A DNA stretch of 64,000 bases from Takakia lepidozioides (taxonomy: Eukaryota; Streptophyta; Takakiopsida; Takakiales; Takakiaceae). The translations under genes were made by a program, and so were the position numbers. How positions within the stretch are numbered: the stretch's first letter is position 1; each line of letters begins with the position of its first letter. The notes below the pieces were generated by a model. It had not been told where the DNA came from. It did no database searches and worked only from the letters and a program-made list of their open reading frames with translations. This document shows positions 34,001 to 44,211 of the stretch, piece after piece. The DNA lies in the NCBI GenBank assembly GCA_030704615.1, contig CM060733.1, positions 71,672,001 through 71,736,000 on the forward strand, given 5' to 3'.

Positions 34001-34640
34001 CGCATCAAGCAAACAAGAGTCAAGAATAATTTGAGCAATTATTGGCCCAGACACAATGATCGGGGACTTAGCAGCAGTGTCTTGTAACCACTTCATCTCT
34101 TCCACCAGACCATTGTATATCAACTCCGCCCAAGCCACATCCTCTCCCCTCAAGGCTTTCAGTATCTCCTCCGTGAATGATCTGCTAAGGTACTGTTGGT
34201 TCTGCTTCATGGCAAACAGAACGTTCAGTATTTGGCCAACTTCCCTTAACCCTGGGTACTCGGCCTTGGTGCAGGTGTATCCTTGAGTCTTAAAGAAACT
34301 CGTTTCTTGGAACAAATTCCCTATTTGCAATCTTGCCCTGTGTTCATCCACATTCACATGCCCAGATGGCAATTCAAACAATTGATGCAAGTACTGGGGA
34401 ATAATCTCTATATCTACTCCCCTCACCTGTGTAACTCTTGTCCGGGGCTCCAAGTTCTGAATGAATTGAATCATGTACTTCCGATGATGCAAGGACCATT
34501 CCTTGTGCAGCAGCCCTTCCAATCGCAACTCCTTCAGTAGCTGCACTGCCTGTGGTGTAGCAATTGTTTGCTTCTCCAGAATCGTGGTGCTCTTCACCCT
34601 GATATCCTCCCATTCCCCTAATTCTCTTCATCCCAGACAA
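31080..34640 (-). pseudogene. Extra 3' coding region of element B (function unknown)
   Basis: Between integrase and polypurine tract lies about 3.5 kb of coding-like - strand sequence, broken by stops and frameshifts. The first part (34,597-33,716) has LHHRKYMIQFIQNLEPR, QYLHQLFELPSGHV and FTEEILKALRGEDVAWAELI. A middle part (33,393-32,578) is a long heptad-like Glu/Lys/Gln/Leu coiled coil. The last part (32,553-31,080) has LAWKEFSPPQSLAHYYQIMR, YYAACFIARYHIEQQKM, a WFNLAW stretch and a basic, Ser/Pro-rich tail. Tat and Athila elements carry an additional gene at this place, but I do not recognise a known domain. Element C has a homologue of the last part (51,400-52,089). Confidence 0.65.
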
Positions 34641-34664
34641 GCAAGAAGGCCTTGTTTGAAATAG

Positions 34665-35110
34665 CTATAGCAGGGCATAGAGCATAAAGGTATGGTTGGT
34701 ATAGAAAGGAACGGGTAAGTGCATGTAAGCCTGTGGGGCTTGCAGATAGTGGGTAAGAGAGAATGTCCTTTCAACCCGTCCGTCCTTGCGCCACTGCGTG
34801 AGAAGTAAAGCTAGCGTATAGTCTGTAATATTTGCCATAGCTACAAAGCTATACCTTTGATTGCCCTTCCCGTCGAGACGCTGGTTATTCGGAGCCACCC
34901 CGACTCTTCCGCTCATAACTCTTCTAATGTCTTGTTCTTGTTTCTTGGAGGGAACCACCTGCATGAAATTCTCGTTTCGGATTGGTTGTTGCCTCCTCGG
35001 GTAACTTCTAAATTCTACCCCCATCTGCTCACATTCACACCTGGAATGTCCACTAGGACAGCACATGTGGCAAAGGTCCCCCTTTGCTGTACGTGTAAAG
35101 GGTTCCGTTA
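34665..35110 (-). other. Coding-like segment between integrase and the extra ORF
   Basis: A 133-codon frame starts with a CCPSGHSRCECEQ stretch, which may be a partial zinc-knuckle-like sequence, and continues without recognised domains. It may be the first exon of the extra gene. A weak call. Confidence 0.3.
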
Positions 35111-35379
35111 CCCGTTTCCTGGATGCATTAATGGCCCCGCAATTAGTTTCGGCTGCTGTACCGGGTAGGTACTTTGACGGCCCAGTTTGTCTTTTTGCAT
35201 GATGACACCGCTATTGCAGTTCATGCAATGCGGAGCGCTTTGCCCCTTAGGCCACGTGTTCAAATTCAAACACTCTTCCGTCGCCCTCTGTCCGCGTGGC
35301 TTTTTCTCCGAGTTTGACCCCCAAGCTGACCTTACACTTACCGGCCACTTTTCTGACGTTAACCCTCGTCCACCTGTCA

Positions 35380-35570
35380 CTGATCCTATAGACTGTGCAA
35401 CCCGCGTGGGCTGTGTTGGCCTGTGACAGGCTGTGTCAAATTGTGACGAGCTGTGATGGGCTGTGATATGCTGTGTGATGCTATGATGGGCTGTGATAGG
35501 CTGTGTCATACTGTGGTGGGCTGTGATAAGCTATGTTAAGCTGTGGTGGGCTGTGATAATTGTGCGAACA
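35380..35570 (-). repeat. CACAGCC minisatellite inside element B
   Basis: About 15 units of the same 10-bp repeat as in the LTR lie just after the integrase end. They extend the open frame of the integrase C-terminus into a meaningless HSPPQYDTAYHSPS repeat. The copy is internal, not part of an LTR. Confidence 0.8.
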
Positions 35571-36600
35571 CCCGTGTTCTCCGCTCAGGCCACACACATT
35601 CGGCTTTACGACAAGTGTTTCATGCTCCGTTGGTATCACTGGTGTAGGCTGTGATGGCATCTGTGTTTCAAAATGCAAATCATGCTGCAATGATTTGTCA
35701 TGGATACCACTGTATCCCTTCAACTTATTGGCATTGACTCTTACAAGCATCTCTTTGTTAATGGTTTGTAACATGGCTGTGTTGTTATCATACATCTTCT
35801 TTATGACATAAGGTCCTTTCCATGGTGACTTAAGCTTAGAAGCTTTAATCTTTCCCTTCTTCTGCAACTATAGAACCAAATCACCCGTCTTAAAAGTTTT
35901 CAATTTACCGTCATCAAATTGATCCTTCCTCTTCATCTGAATTCTGGTCATGTTATCTGTTGCATCAGCACGTATTTCTTCCACATGATATAATTCATGT
36001 TTCTTGACTTTAATTGAATCCTCCAATTCCATTCTCCTTCCCCATTCAGTTCTCATGGTAGGTAATAAGAATTCAACTGGAAGTAAAGCTTTCATACCAT
36101 AAACTAGTTGGAATGGTGTATACTTAGTGGTGACTTTATATGAAGTCCTGTATCCCAATCCGTTCTGTTTGCATTGACTATCTTAGCCAAAATAGTGCAT
36201 AGTATTTTGTTGGTGGCCTCTGCCTGCCCATTACCCTATGGGTAATAGGTTGTACTCTTCCTGTGCACAATCATGAACTCTTTAGTCAATAGTTCTATGG
36301 TCTCATTAATGAAGTGACTTCCCTGGTCACTGATAAATTCCAGGGTACAGCCAAATCTTGTAAGTATATTCTCATACAGAAACCTTGCTGTAAACTTAGC
36401 TGTGTTGTCCCTCAGAGCTTTAGCTTCCACCCACTTTGTAGTATAATCAGTGGCTGTGATTATATATTTGTTCTGTGTATTTCTGGCTGGTGGGTTTATT
36501 GGTCCAACAAAGTCTAGTCCCCATTTCTGAAATGGTTCAGTAGGCATCGTCGGATGCAAAGCCATCTTCCCAGATCTTTGCAAAGGTCCTAGCCTCTAAC
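35560..36600 (-). pseudogene. pol: Integrase of element B
   Basis: From 36,583 downward: FQKWGLDFVGP, TATDYTTKW (Asp), EFISDQGSHF (Asp) and KSTTYYP. A TAG follows where CAG is expected, and then GNGQAEATNK with the catalytic Glu. After a frame change near 36,160, YTPFQLVYGMKALLPVE and the C-terminal GPY/F module (KSPWKGPYVIKKM) follow. This is the full domain order that copy A lacks. Substitutions such as CAG to TAG fit methylated-cytosine decay. Confidence 0.85.
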
Positions 36601-37314
36601 ACTCATCACAACTCTTGCAATATTTGTGTACATCTTTGAACATAGTAGGCCACCAGTAACCTGCAAGTAGTATTTTTCTGCTGGTAATCTCCTCTCCAAA
36701 ATGACCTCCAGCCACTCCTTTATGAATTTCTTCCAAAACTTTATTTACTTCATGGTGGTACAAGCATCATTTAAGAACTCCATCAGGTCCTAGCTTATAC
36801 AATCTGCCACCTATCATAGTGTAGGGTAAAGCCTTGATAGCTATTCTCTTCCTCTGTTCCTTCCCATAACTGGGTGGGCACTGACCATGAATAAGGTAGT
36901 ATCTAATTGGCCACTGCCAATCTAACCAATCATCTGCACTTCCCTGCACCTCCACTGCAAATAGACTCGCATCAGGTAATTGGTCATCTCCTCCCGTGGC
37001 GGACTCTCCTGTTGATAGGCGTAACAAGTGATCTGCCACAAGATGCAAACGGCCAGGCCTGTAAACAACTTCGAATTCAAACTCGTGCAAGATTATTAAC
37101 CATCTTGTTATCCTGCCACTTATCAAAGGTTTGTTCACCAGATAAATCAAAGCCTGATGATCCACATAAAACATAAACTTCCTTCCCAATAGTAATGCAT
37201 GAATTTCTTGACTGCATAAATCATTGCCAATGCTTCTCTTTCAGTTGTGCTATAGTTCTTTTTAGCACTGTTCAACAACCTGCTAGCATAGTACACATGT
37301 AAATCTATGTTTCC
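36601..37314 (-). pseudogene. pol: RNase H-integrase linker of element B, 3' piece
   Basis: The strand continues the RNase H domain that starts at 48,361: DSHVYYASRLLN..., EREALAMIYAVKKF, FYVDHQALIYLV, HLVADHLLRLS. The tail DWLDWQWPIRYYL runs to LGPDGVLK and then the HHCC finger region. The Trp codon that is TAG in copy A is intact here. The domain is split at 37,315-37,325 by the 11-kb MULE insertion. Confidence 0.85.
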
Positions 37315-37325
37315 TGTGACATTTT
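37315..37325 (+). repeat. Left target-site duplication of the MULE
   Basis: TGTGACATTTT occurs here and again at 48,350-48,360. It is part of the RNase H coding sequence of element B (the codons for QNVTG on the - strand). Removing 37,326-48,360 restores the reading seen in copy A. Eleven bases is in the 9-11 bp range of Mutator-like elements. Confidence 0.9.
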
Positions 37326-37450
37326 CAGGGATGCCTCGGCGTGAGCCTGGTCACGTGAGCGCGTGAGCGCAACTGCGCTCACGCCACGTCACCTTGCGCA
37401 AATGCCACGTCACGGGGCTCAGTCCACGTCATCACACGTGAAGGCCGCGT
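37326..37450 (+). repeat. Left terminal and subterminal repeats of the MULE
   Basis: GGCGTGAGCCTGGTCACGTG is followed by GCGCTCACGCCACGTCACC, GCCACGTCACGG and CCACGTCATCACACGTG. The CACGTCA boxes recur at the right end. Transposases of MULEs bind terminal inverted repeats. Which box is bound is not known. Confidence 0.75.
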
Positions 37451-37544
37451 AACCACGCGCCCAGAAAGAAGTGGAGTGTATTCCCGCGGATTGGCACCCT
37501 TTACCGCGGAAACAAGCTGGACGACATAATAAAAGGCATTGAAT

Positions 37545-37875
37545 AAAGGATGGATGAATGTACAGTTGGATGATAAACAGATGGATGAGTGTGAAAAATG
37601 TATGTAGATGGATGAATGACGGATGGATAAGAGTAAAATGGATGAATGTATAATGGATGTTGAGCAATGACAAAAATTCATGACAAGAAGATGCATGACC
37701 AAATCTTTTGACGAATGCACAACGTATATGAAATGAGTGTGGAAGGTTTGTGGGGTGGATTAAAGAGTACAGAGGATGAATGTACAATGGATGTTGTACA
37801 AAGGAAGCTTTCATGAATGGAGCACGCATGAATACAGTGTAGATGAATGCACAATGGATATGAGAAGAGTCAGGG
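37545..37875 (+). repeat. ATGGATGAATG-rich degenerate tandem repeat
   Basis: Many loosely spaced copies of GGATGAATG or GGATGGATG with TGTACAATGGATG variants fill this subterminal part of the MULE. Frames that cross it are not credible genes. Confidence 0.6.
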
Positions 37876-38219
37876 AGGTTTGTGAGATGGATTCATACAT
37901 ATAGCAATTTAAACGAAAGTTGATTCTGTGATTATTATTTGTTCTAAAGGAACAACTACGGTGGAGGAAAGGGATTCAACGTTTTCCAGATAATATGAAA
38001 ATGAATATTAAAAGAATACAGTTCAGTCTGACTCAGAGTCAGTACAATGTATCCCCTCTTCCTCTGCATCTAAGTCTAAGTATTTTAGAACACCGGATCC
38101 ACGCTGGATACACCTACGGCTGGCCACTAAAAAGTCAGGGGATAGGGACTCGGCCGCGTGAAGTGCCATTGCTTCGGCATAAACAGGAAGCAGAAAATTG
38201 GAAAGGGGGCTGTCGAAAA

Positions 38220-41200
38220 CAGACTCACCAGAAATGATTGTATCTCCTGAAGATCCACCGCTGCCTTTCCTGAAAGACAGCCTGAAAAAGTTAGTACTGT
38301 AACTTTGATGTTATCGAGAAATTGAGTATGACTCCCAAAGAGGGTTTAGCACTTACTCACATGAAAAGTCGTTGTCGACCTGCTTATCTTCGGGATCGTC
38401 ATCATTTCGAATTTGAATCCGATCAGTCTGTGTGCCTGAAGTGGAGCCAGACAAAAGGGAGAGGAGCACGGTGTTGTAGAGGTCAGAATCACCCTCCATG
38501 CCAAAAAGGCTTCTTCCGCCTGCCTTGCATGCGTGGTAAGTTGCTCCTGCACCAGACAGGATAACATGAACAGTTTGGAGGGGGGGATTCAAGCAGATGA
38601 AACTGTTGAAAGGAAACCAATTCGGAAGGGAAAAAATGAACCTGTGGACACAGAAAGATCGACCACCCGTGCAGAGCGGTGGCTGCATGACTCCAGCAGT
38701 ATTTGCATGAATGCTGGTGACTTTTCCTTTGCACCTCTCCAGGGAGTGCCATCTGGTCTCTTCAGAGTCTGACTGGACTGCATGAAGTTGTACAAAATGT
38801 CATTGACATGGGGCTCATAGGGGGGGTTGACGAAACAACCCTGGTCAGAAATCTCAAAGCTACGGATGGAGGATGGTGTCTTTGATGTGCGAATCCTCCG
38901 CAGGCAGATCGCCTCGAACATCCTCGTCTGGCAAAGATAGCAGGTTAGTGTGGTAAACACAATCTATAGTGGAAGTGTGTACATCGGCTATTCAGAACTC
39001 TGACACAAAAAAATCATGAATCGGTGATGATCGGTGTCGATCATAAAACATTCTACTAGAGTGGAGCTGCAGAGAAAATTGAAACTCATGATCAAAGCAC
39101 AAGCAGAAGGGAGACGGCATACCAGCTGACCAGGGAAACCCCTTTCACAAGGTATAGGCTGTTCACACAATTCCATGTGCGCAAAACTTCAAACCCTGAA
39201 GACTTGAGGTATGATGCCAATGCCCGACGACTATCATTGTCACATGACTGAAAAAGCAGAAGTGTCCCTGCATCAGAGAGGAAATTGTTACAGAACCCGA
39301 ACACCCAACTCCAGTAGTTGTCCTCGAATTTGTTCCAGCCTGGCGTCTTGCCCTTTGGAAGAACTTCTGGCACAGCCTGGCCATCCGGGATGTCGAGAAT
39401 GACAATGTCGGCCGCATAAGTTTTCTGCACACCGCACACGAAGGTGGGACCTGTGCTCACCTGCAACAGACATGTTTTTTATAAGAACGATGGCAAGATT
39501 GTTTTCAAAGAACGAGACTGAAATACTGCCAACGAAACTTTCAGAGAAAAAGGAAAGAAACTGGAATTCTCACCAGATTGAGGAATGAGATTATATTGTC
39601 CCAGGTAGGGGATGGCACCCCAGTGTATCCTCTCTTTCGACTCTGCATCATCGAAAGCCAACCCTCATTAACAATTTTCATCTCTCCTGCTGAATCAGAA
39701 CGGGAAGGGTGTGGCTTGGCATCGAACACGCACTGAAGAGTGCGGGTATATCTTCCAGCAGTAAAGTCCTGCCCACTCTCCATCTCCTTTTCATTCTCCT
39801 TCCCCTTGTCCTTTTCCTTCTCTTTGGACTTGTCTTTGTCCTTTGGCTTTGCTGGTGAGATGGCTATGACATCAACAACCTTGTCTTTTGGTTTGCGGCC
39901 CGCCTTCTTTCCCTTCTGCGGCGTTCCCTGAGCATCAGGCTCCTTGGCAGCCAATATTCCGCTCAGGTGATTTCCTTCCATAAGCACATATTTCATGTAC
40001 CTGAAAAAAGGAGATAAATCCCAACCCACAAAAGCGCTCAGTGAGTAAGATGCAAGTAGAACAGAAAGAATAAAACATAGATTGAAATGGCTCTGAGAAC
40101 TGCTCCAAGGACCTTTCAGGACCACACTACTGCTCCAGATATGAATGTCGTCAACGCCATTCAGAACATTCCATTCAATGACACTGTAAATACACCCTAA
40201 TCCAGGTGAATGCAAATTATCGTTTAGAAATGACACAGACATAGAAGTGAATGTCGTCAACGACATTCACTAATGAAGCCAAATTATTACTTAAATGAAG
40301 CAAAATCACAGGATGGAAATCAAAAAATTGAGTAAAGAACCCTCCAGGCAAACTCAATGCACATTCATAACGAACCTATCACTGAGGACCTCACAACATC
40401 ACTGTATGTGAATGGCGTCAACGCCATTCACAAAAATACAAAAAAGAAACCAATTACTTAGCTCCCCAATCCATGTAAATTGAATTTGTCGCTGTTGAAT
40501 AATACAGACACAGCTGTGAATGTCGTCAACGACATTCACTTTGGATTTCTTAAAACAGAGCTTATCAAGCCTCCACATTCATCGCAAGAGGCAAAAACAA
40601 TGCAGAACAACTGAATGTCTGCATTGACATTCAGCAAAATGAAGTGAGGAACCCTCACTGTAACCTCTATGGACATTACAAAAATTTAAATAACTCTGAG
40701 GACCTCTCAACAACTCCGTATGTGAATGTCGTCAACGCCATTCAAGGACATTATCAATTCTAATCAGGGACAATATAATTGCACCCTTAGATCCTAACCA
40801 GGTGAATTCATATACTCGCTTAAGAATGACTTAGACAAAGAAGTGAATGTCGTCAACGACATTCAATCTGGATCTAAGATTGCAATCCATATGAAGCCAC
40901 ATTTTTTCCCAAAAAAACAGTAGAGTTTCAAGTATGACATTGCACCTGTACACAACTCGCATCATGGCCCACTCTCCTCCAACCTGACTGTCTGTCAAAG
41001 TCGTTGGACCGTAAAATGTTACCATCTTTGGAGAACTCCCGGAAAAAACAGTATCTCCAGGTGAGACCTCTCCACTTCCTTATGTATGCCTCCAATGACA
41101 TTTGGGGAGGGGAAACAATCGCAATGTTCAGGTCCTTCAAAGTCTGATCCAGCACAATGACGGCGCGCTTTTCGAGCTGCAAATAGTATATTTGTCAGAA

Positions 41201-43457
41201 TTGCAAAAAAGATACACATCACATACTTGAAGAGAAGAAACAGCATGTTCGAATACACACCTGACTCCAAAATGTAGCCTTGTGGAGCCAGTTATCAAAC
41301 ACCAAATCACTGATTCCTTCCACCTTTGTGCCAGGCTGTATGGTGCTCTTTGGGAACTGATTCAAGTCCTTTACTGTTTGATCTGAGTTCCATATCTCCA
41401 GCCACCTTATTTTTGTTTGTGGGTCGACCATCGATATGGCCAGCCGGTGCAATTTCTCCTGCTGCATCTCCGGATGCACATGCTTGTCATAGTGTGTTTT
41501 GATCTGCTGAAGGAACTCAGGACCAAGTCCAGGATCTACTATTCTAAGCTGCTTTCCGAAGGCTGACATCAATTTGGTTCTTCGCATTTCAAACTCCTTC
41601 TTTATTGCAGCTTCCACACCCTTTGATGTCCTTAGTTCTTCTGGTGTAGTGCGGTAATATTCGGATTTTCCCTTCTCAGCTGCCTCTGCCAGTTCTTGCT
41701 GCATTCATTCAAGTAGTGATTAGCTCCGAAGGGACTACAAACATGTATTCGAAAAGTAAACAGATTACAGACTCGGGCTTACCGCATACATGTACTCCAG
41801 AAACGCCTCTCGTGTCAAAGAATACCAAGTGCCTGCAGCTCTTCCTGTTTCGCACTTCTTGATGATATTGGGTGGTAGTACTGTCCGAAAATCATCCAGC
41901 TTCATCAGACCAATCCTCTGAATTCGGAATAGTGTGTGAACCAAGCTTGTTGTCACATGCGATTTCTCTGTCGATCTGCAAAAACATTGGAAACATTGCA
42001 TTCCTTAACACTGTTTTTTGAGGATTAACAAGACACTACAGAGGGAATGAAATCTCCTGGATGACTTACTTGTTCACGTCGTGCATAGCTGTAAGAAGCC
42101 TAGCGATGTCGTTTCCGCAGCAATCGGTGGTTGCCGTCCCAGACGTAGAACATGTGGTTGCAGAATTGCTGGGTGTTCTTTCCCATCATGAGGCCCAGCT
42201 CGAACTCCTCATTGGCATCTTTCCAGCACTCATCCCAGTTATCACTGATCTCTGGAGACACTAATGTGCTTTTCCCATTTATATCCGTCAGTGACACATA
42301 AAAAACTTGTGCACCAAGTCTATATCCATGCACAAAATCACTCTCCAATTTTGTTATGTCATGGGAAAGAGGTGGACGCACAACAGGCATTGATATCATC
42401 CGGCACAGAGGTATGTCCAGACGCCCTCCAGATACGAGCATGTCCCTTATAACCTCCTGAGAGTTTACCTTCTGGAATGACATGAGTTCTTTCACCTTGT
42501 CAAGGTAGTGCACTTCGGATTCATCTGCTTCATCTGTATTCTCTGAGCTTTTTGCGGACTCGTCCCCATCTCCAGATCCTTTCCCCTCTGATCCTGTAGG
42601 CTTCGACCTCACAGTTTTCTGCACGATGCCATTCAGTTCTGACTGAGTGATTTGCAAATAGTGAATGGCGGTAACGACCATCACTCTGTATCAAGGAAAC
42701 TCACCATGAATGGTGTGAAAGAATTCAGCACAATCTACACATGCAAAGCTGAGACTGCCGTATTCAAAACAAAAGCGAGAGCGATAGCGAACGGCGTTAA
42801 CGACAATCACAAAAGATAACGACCTGCCGGATCGGTGTTGTGTAATGACATACATGTGCAACTGATTGGCGGCAACGACATTCAGTGTAGTTTAGGGAGA
42901 ATAGTAAGTGCAGACTCTCTCTTCAAACACATAGGTACATAAATCTCATGAGGAGAATCGAATGGCGTTAACGACGCTCGCAATTCAGTAGTTCCTGCTA
43001 AAGAAGGGAAGAGGAAGGACTCCTTGAAAGGCAATCAGACAGACTATATGATAAAACTTACTGGCACCTTCTTAGGTTTTGAAATTTGATCCCCTTCTGC
43101 AGCTTTCCTCTTCCCTCTCACATCTGCTGGAGTTTCTGTCTGCGCAAGGGTTTCTTGACCTTCTCCAGGTTCGGCGTTCCGCGTGCTTCCACCTTCTTCA
43201 GTGTCCCTGCGAATCATCTCTGCCTCCACAGGCTGGCGCACTCTTATCGCCGACTGTGTCGCAGCCGCTGCCTCAGTCTCCGTCTGCTCTTGTGAATCAG
43301 TCTCCGCGTTCACCTGCTGCCTTGGCCCTGTGTTCTCCAACAAACGACGCCTCGTCATTTTCTCTCTTGCTCTGCGTCTCTCTCTAAGGGAAGTAAAATA
43401 AAGAGACTTTCTTCTCTTTCGTATTCTAGAAGGAACCCTCTCCAGCTTGACTACCAC
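38220..43457 (-). CDS. MULE second gene: ParB-like plus adenine-methyltransferase-like protein
   Basis: Exons inferred from GT-AG sites and matching phases: 43,457-43,062; 42,642-42,070; 41,975-41,783; 41,698-41,261; 41,176-40,946; 40,000-39,574; 39,460-about 39,123; about 38,927-38,642; 38,546-38,361; and a short last piece near 38,270. Exon 1 is basic, then Gln/Glu-rich. Exon 2 ends in FYVWDGNHRL, a GNHR motif as in ParB-like domains. Exon 6 has a Lys-rich (KDKDKSKEKEKDK) linker. Exon 7 has ADIVILDIPDG in the place of the DPPY motif, and then SDAGTLLLFQSCD. Exons 8-9 join to give VVDLSVSTGATYHACKAGGR, LFGMEGD, an S-adenosylmethionine motif I. The order (motif IV before motif I) is that of permuted N6-adenine methyltransferases. 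The DPPY motif is changed. Frameshifts appear near 42,115 and 41,035. Activity is not assured. Confidence 0.6.
39024..39047 (+). repeat. Single copy of the other (52-53 kb) dyad type in intron 7
   Basis: Starting GTGATGATCGG and continuing to TCGATCAT, this 24-bp stretch matches 20 of 24 positions of the palindrome that forms the array at 52,359-53,282. It lies in the intron between exons 7 and 8 of the methyltransferase-like gene. Confidence 0.55.
40141..40866 (+). repeat. Array of seven 24-bp dyads in intron 5 of the MULE gene
   Basis: Copies start at 40,141, 40,247, 40,408, 40,516, 40,611, 40,722 and 40,843, each 24 bp. The type copy has the half-site GTGAATGTCGT, two central bases (CA) and the exact reverse complement of the half-site. 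At 40,408 a T-to-G change in one arm is matched by A-to-C in the other. At 40,611 the outer G:C pair is C:G. The flanks alternate between two types (GAGGACC...CTCC...TATGTGAATG and GACA(C/A)AG...GTGAATG), so the array is a decayed dimeric tandem repeat. All copies lie within the 945-bp intron. Confidence 0.9.
42661..42981 (+). repeat. Second cluster of four 24-bp dyads in intron 1 of the MULE gene
   Basis: Copies at 42,661-42,684, 42,787-42,810, 42,862-42,885 and 42,958-42,981 share the centre G(T/G)(T/C)AACG and a GAATGGCG-type left arm with the intron 5 array, but the arms pair less well. The first lies 19 bp upstream of the inferred exon 2 acceptor. Together with intron 5, eleven copies sit in two introns and none in an exon. 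Confidence 0.8.
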
Positions 43458-44211
43458 TCTCCCTCTAAGCGCGAAAAGTAGAAAAACGCAGTGACTCCCG
43501 ATTTCTTGCGGGATTGCCTGCGTTCTTGCGTGTCTCTAGAAGCATCGGATTCCCTCCCGCGTGACCGTTACACATAGTCGTTTCCTTATTAGTGCACATG
43601 CCAGCAATTGGTGTACAGCTGTTCGTATTCAGTTATGGATGTCTGACGTGTGCCGCCCAAAAAAAACGGCGTGTTCTTTATTAGAACGGGTTCAATATTT
43701 AAAAATAACAGCGAATCCCAGAAATTGATGCGCAGTCTTAAACAAATAAATATAAATGAACGAGAGTTTGATGACAAATTTTGGAATATCATACACGGTC
43801 ATCCTTGTTAGCCAAACCCCACATTCGTTTCACATTTGGAACTTTCCAGGTGCGCATGATCATTGGTAGTAGTATAAGATACATTTACTTAATCTGCAAT
43901 CCCATTCTCAGATCCTGTGGCATGCTTCCAGGAAGTCGGCTTTGTTATTGGGTTTATTGATGAGGTTCTGATTAACGGTTTAACAGTTGCCGACACTGCC
44001 CCTAGGGATACTCTGACCACTGGGCCCACAAGAAAAGTAATTAAAATGGACGGCTGCATATCTGGAAAGAATAACATAATATGCACAGTCGTTATCTGAG
44101 CTTCCTCCGCCATATTCTCTGCTCATTCTTCAACTGTGTTCTGGAGACAGCAGTAAACCGATTTACACTAGATCTGCGATAGCAAGGTACAAACATACTC
44201 GAGGAAGGAAG
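43458..44211. promoter_or_regulatory. Divergent intergenic region of the MULE
   Basis: About 750 bp separate the start of the - strand gene (first ATG at 43,457 or 43,356) from the ATG of the + strand transposase (44,212). Promoters of both genes should lie here. I see no certain TATA box, and no copy of the 24-bp dyad was noticed. Confidence 0.45.

Noticed and set aside
31080-34640. Retroviral envelope gene
   Set aside because: No signal peptide, cleavage site or membrane anchor was seen. The coiled coil alone is not sufficient, so I left the function open.
37500-37900. ORFs of 113-136 codons in the left subterminal part of the MULE
   Set aside because: They cover the ATGGATGAATG degenerate repeat and give a low-complexity Ser/His/Ile peptide.
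39740-39931. A hydrophobic + strand ORF of 63 codons (SISFSFSFPLSFSFS)
   Set aside because: It is antisense to the Lys/Glu-rich linker in exon 6 of the methyltransferase-like gene.
40141-40866. Regularly spaced dyads that look like a CRISPR array
   Set aside because: The spacers are 70-140 bp, related to each other, and the context is an intron-bearing plant transposon gene. No cas-like gene is present, and a nuclear plant genome is not expected to have CRISPR.
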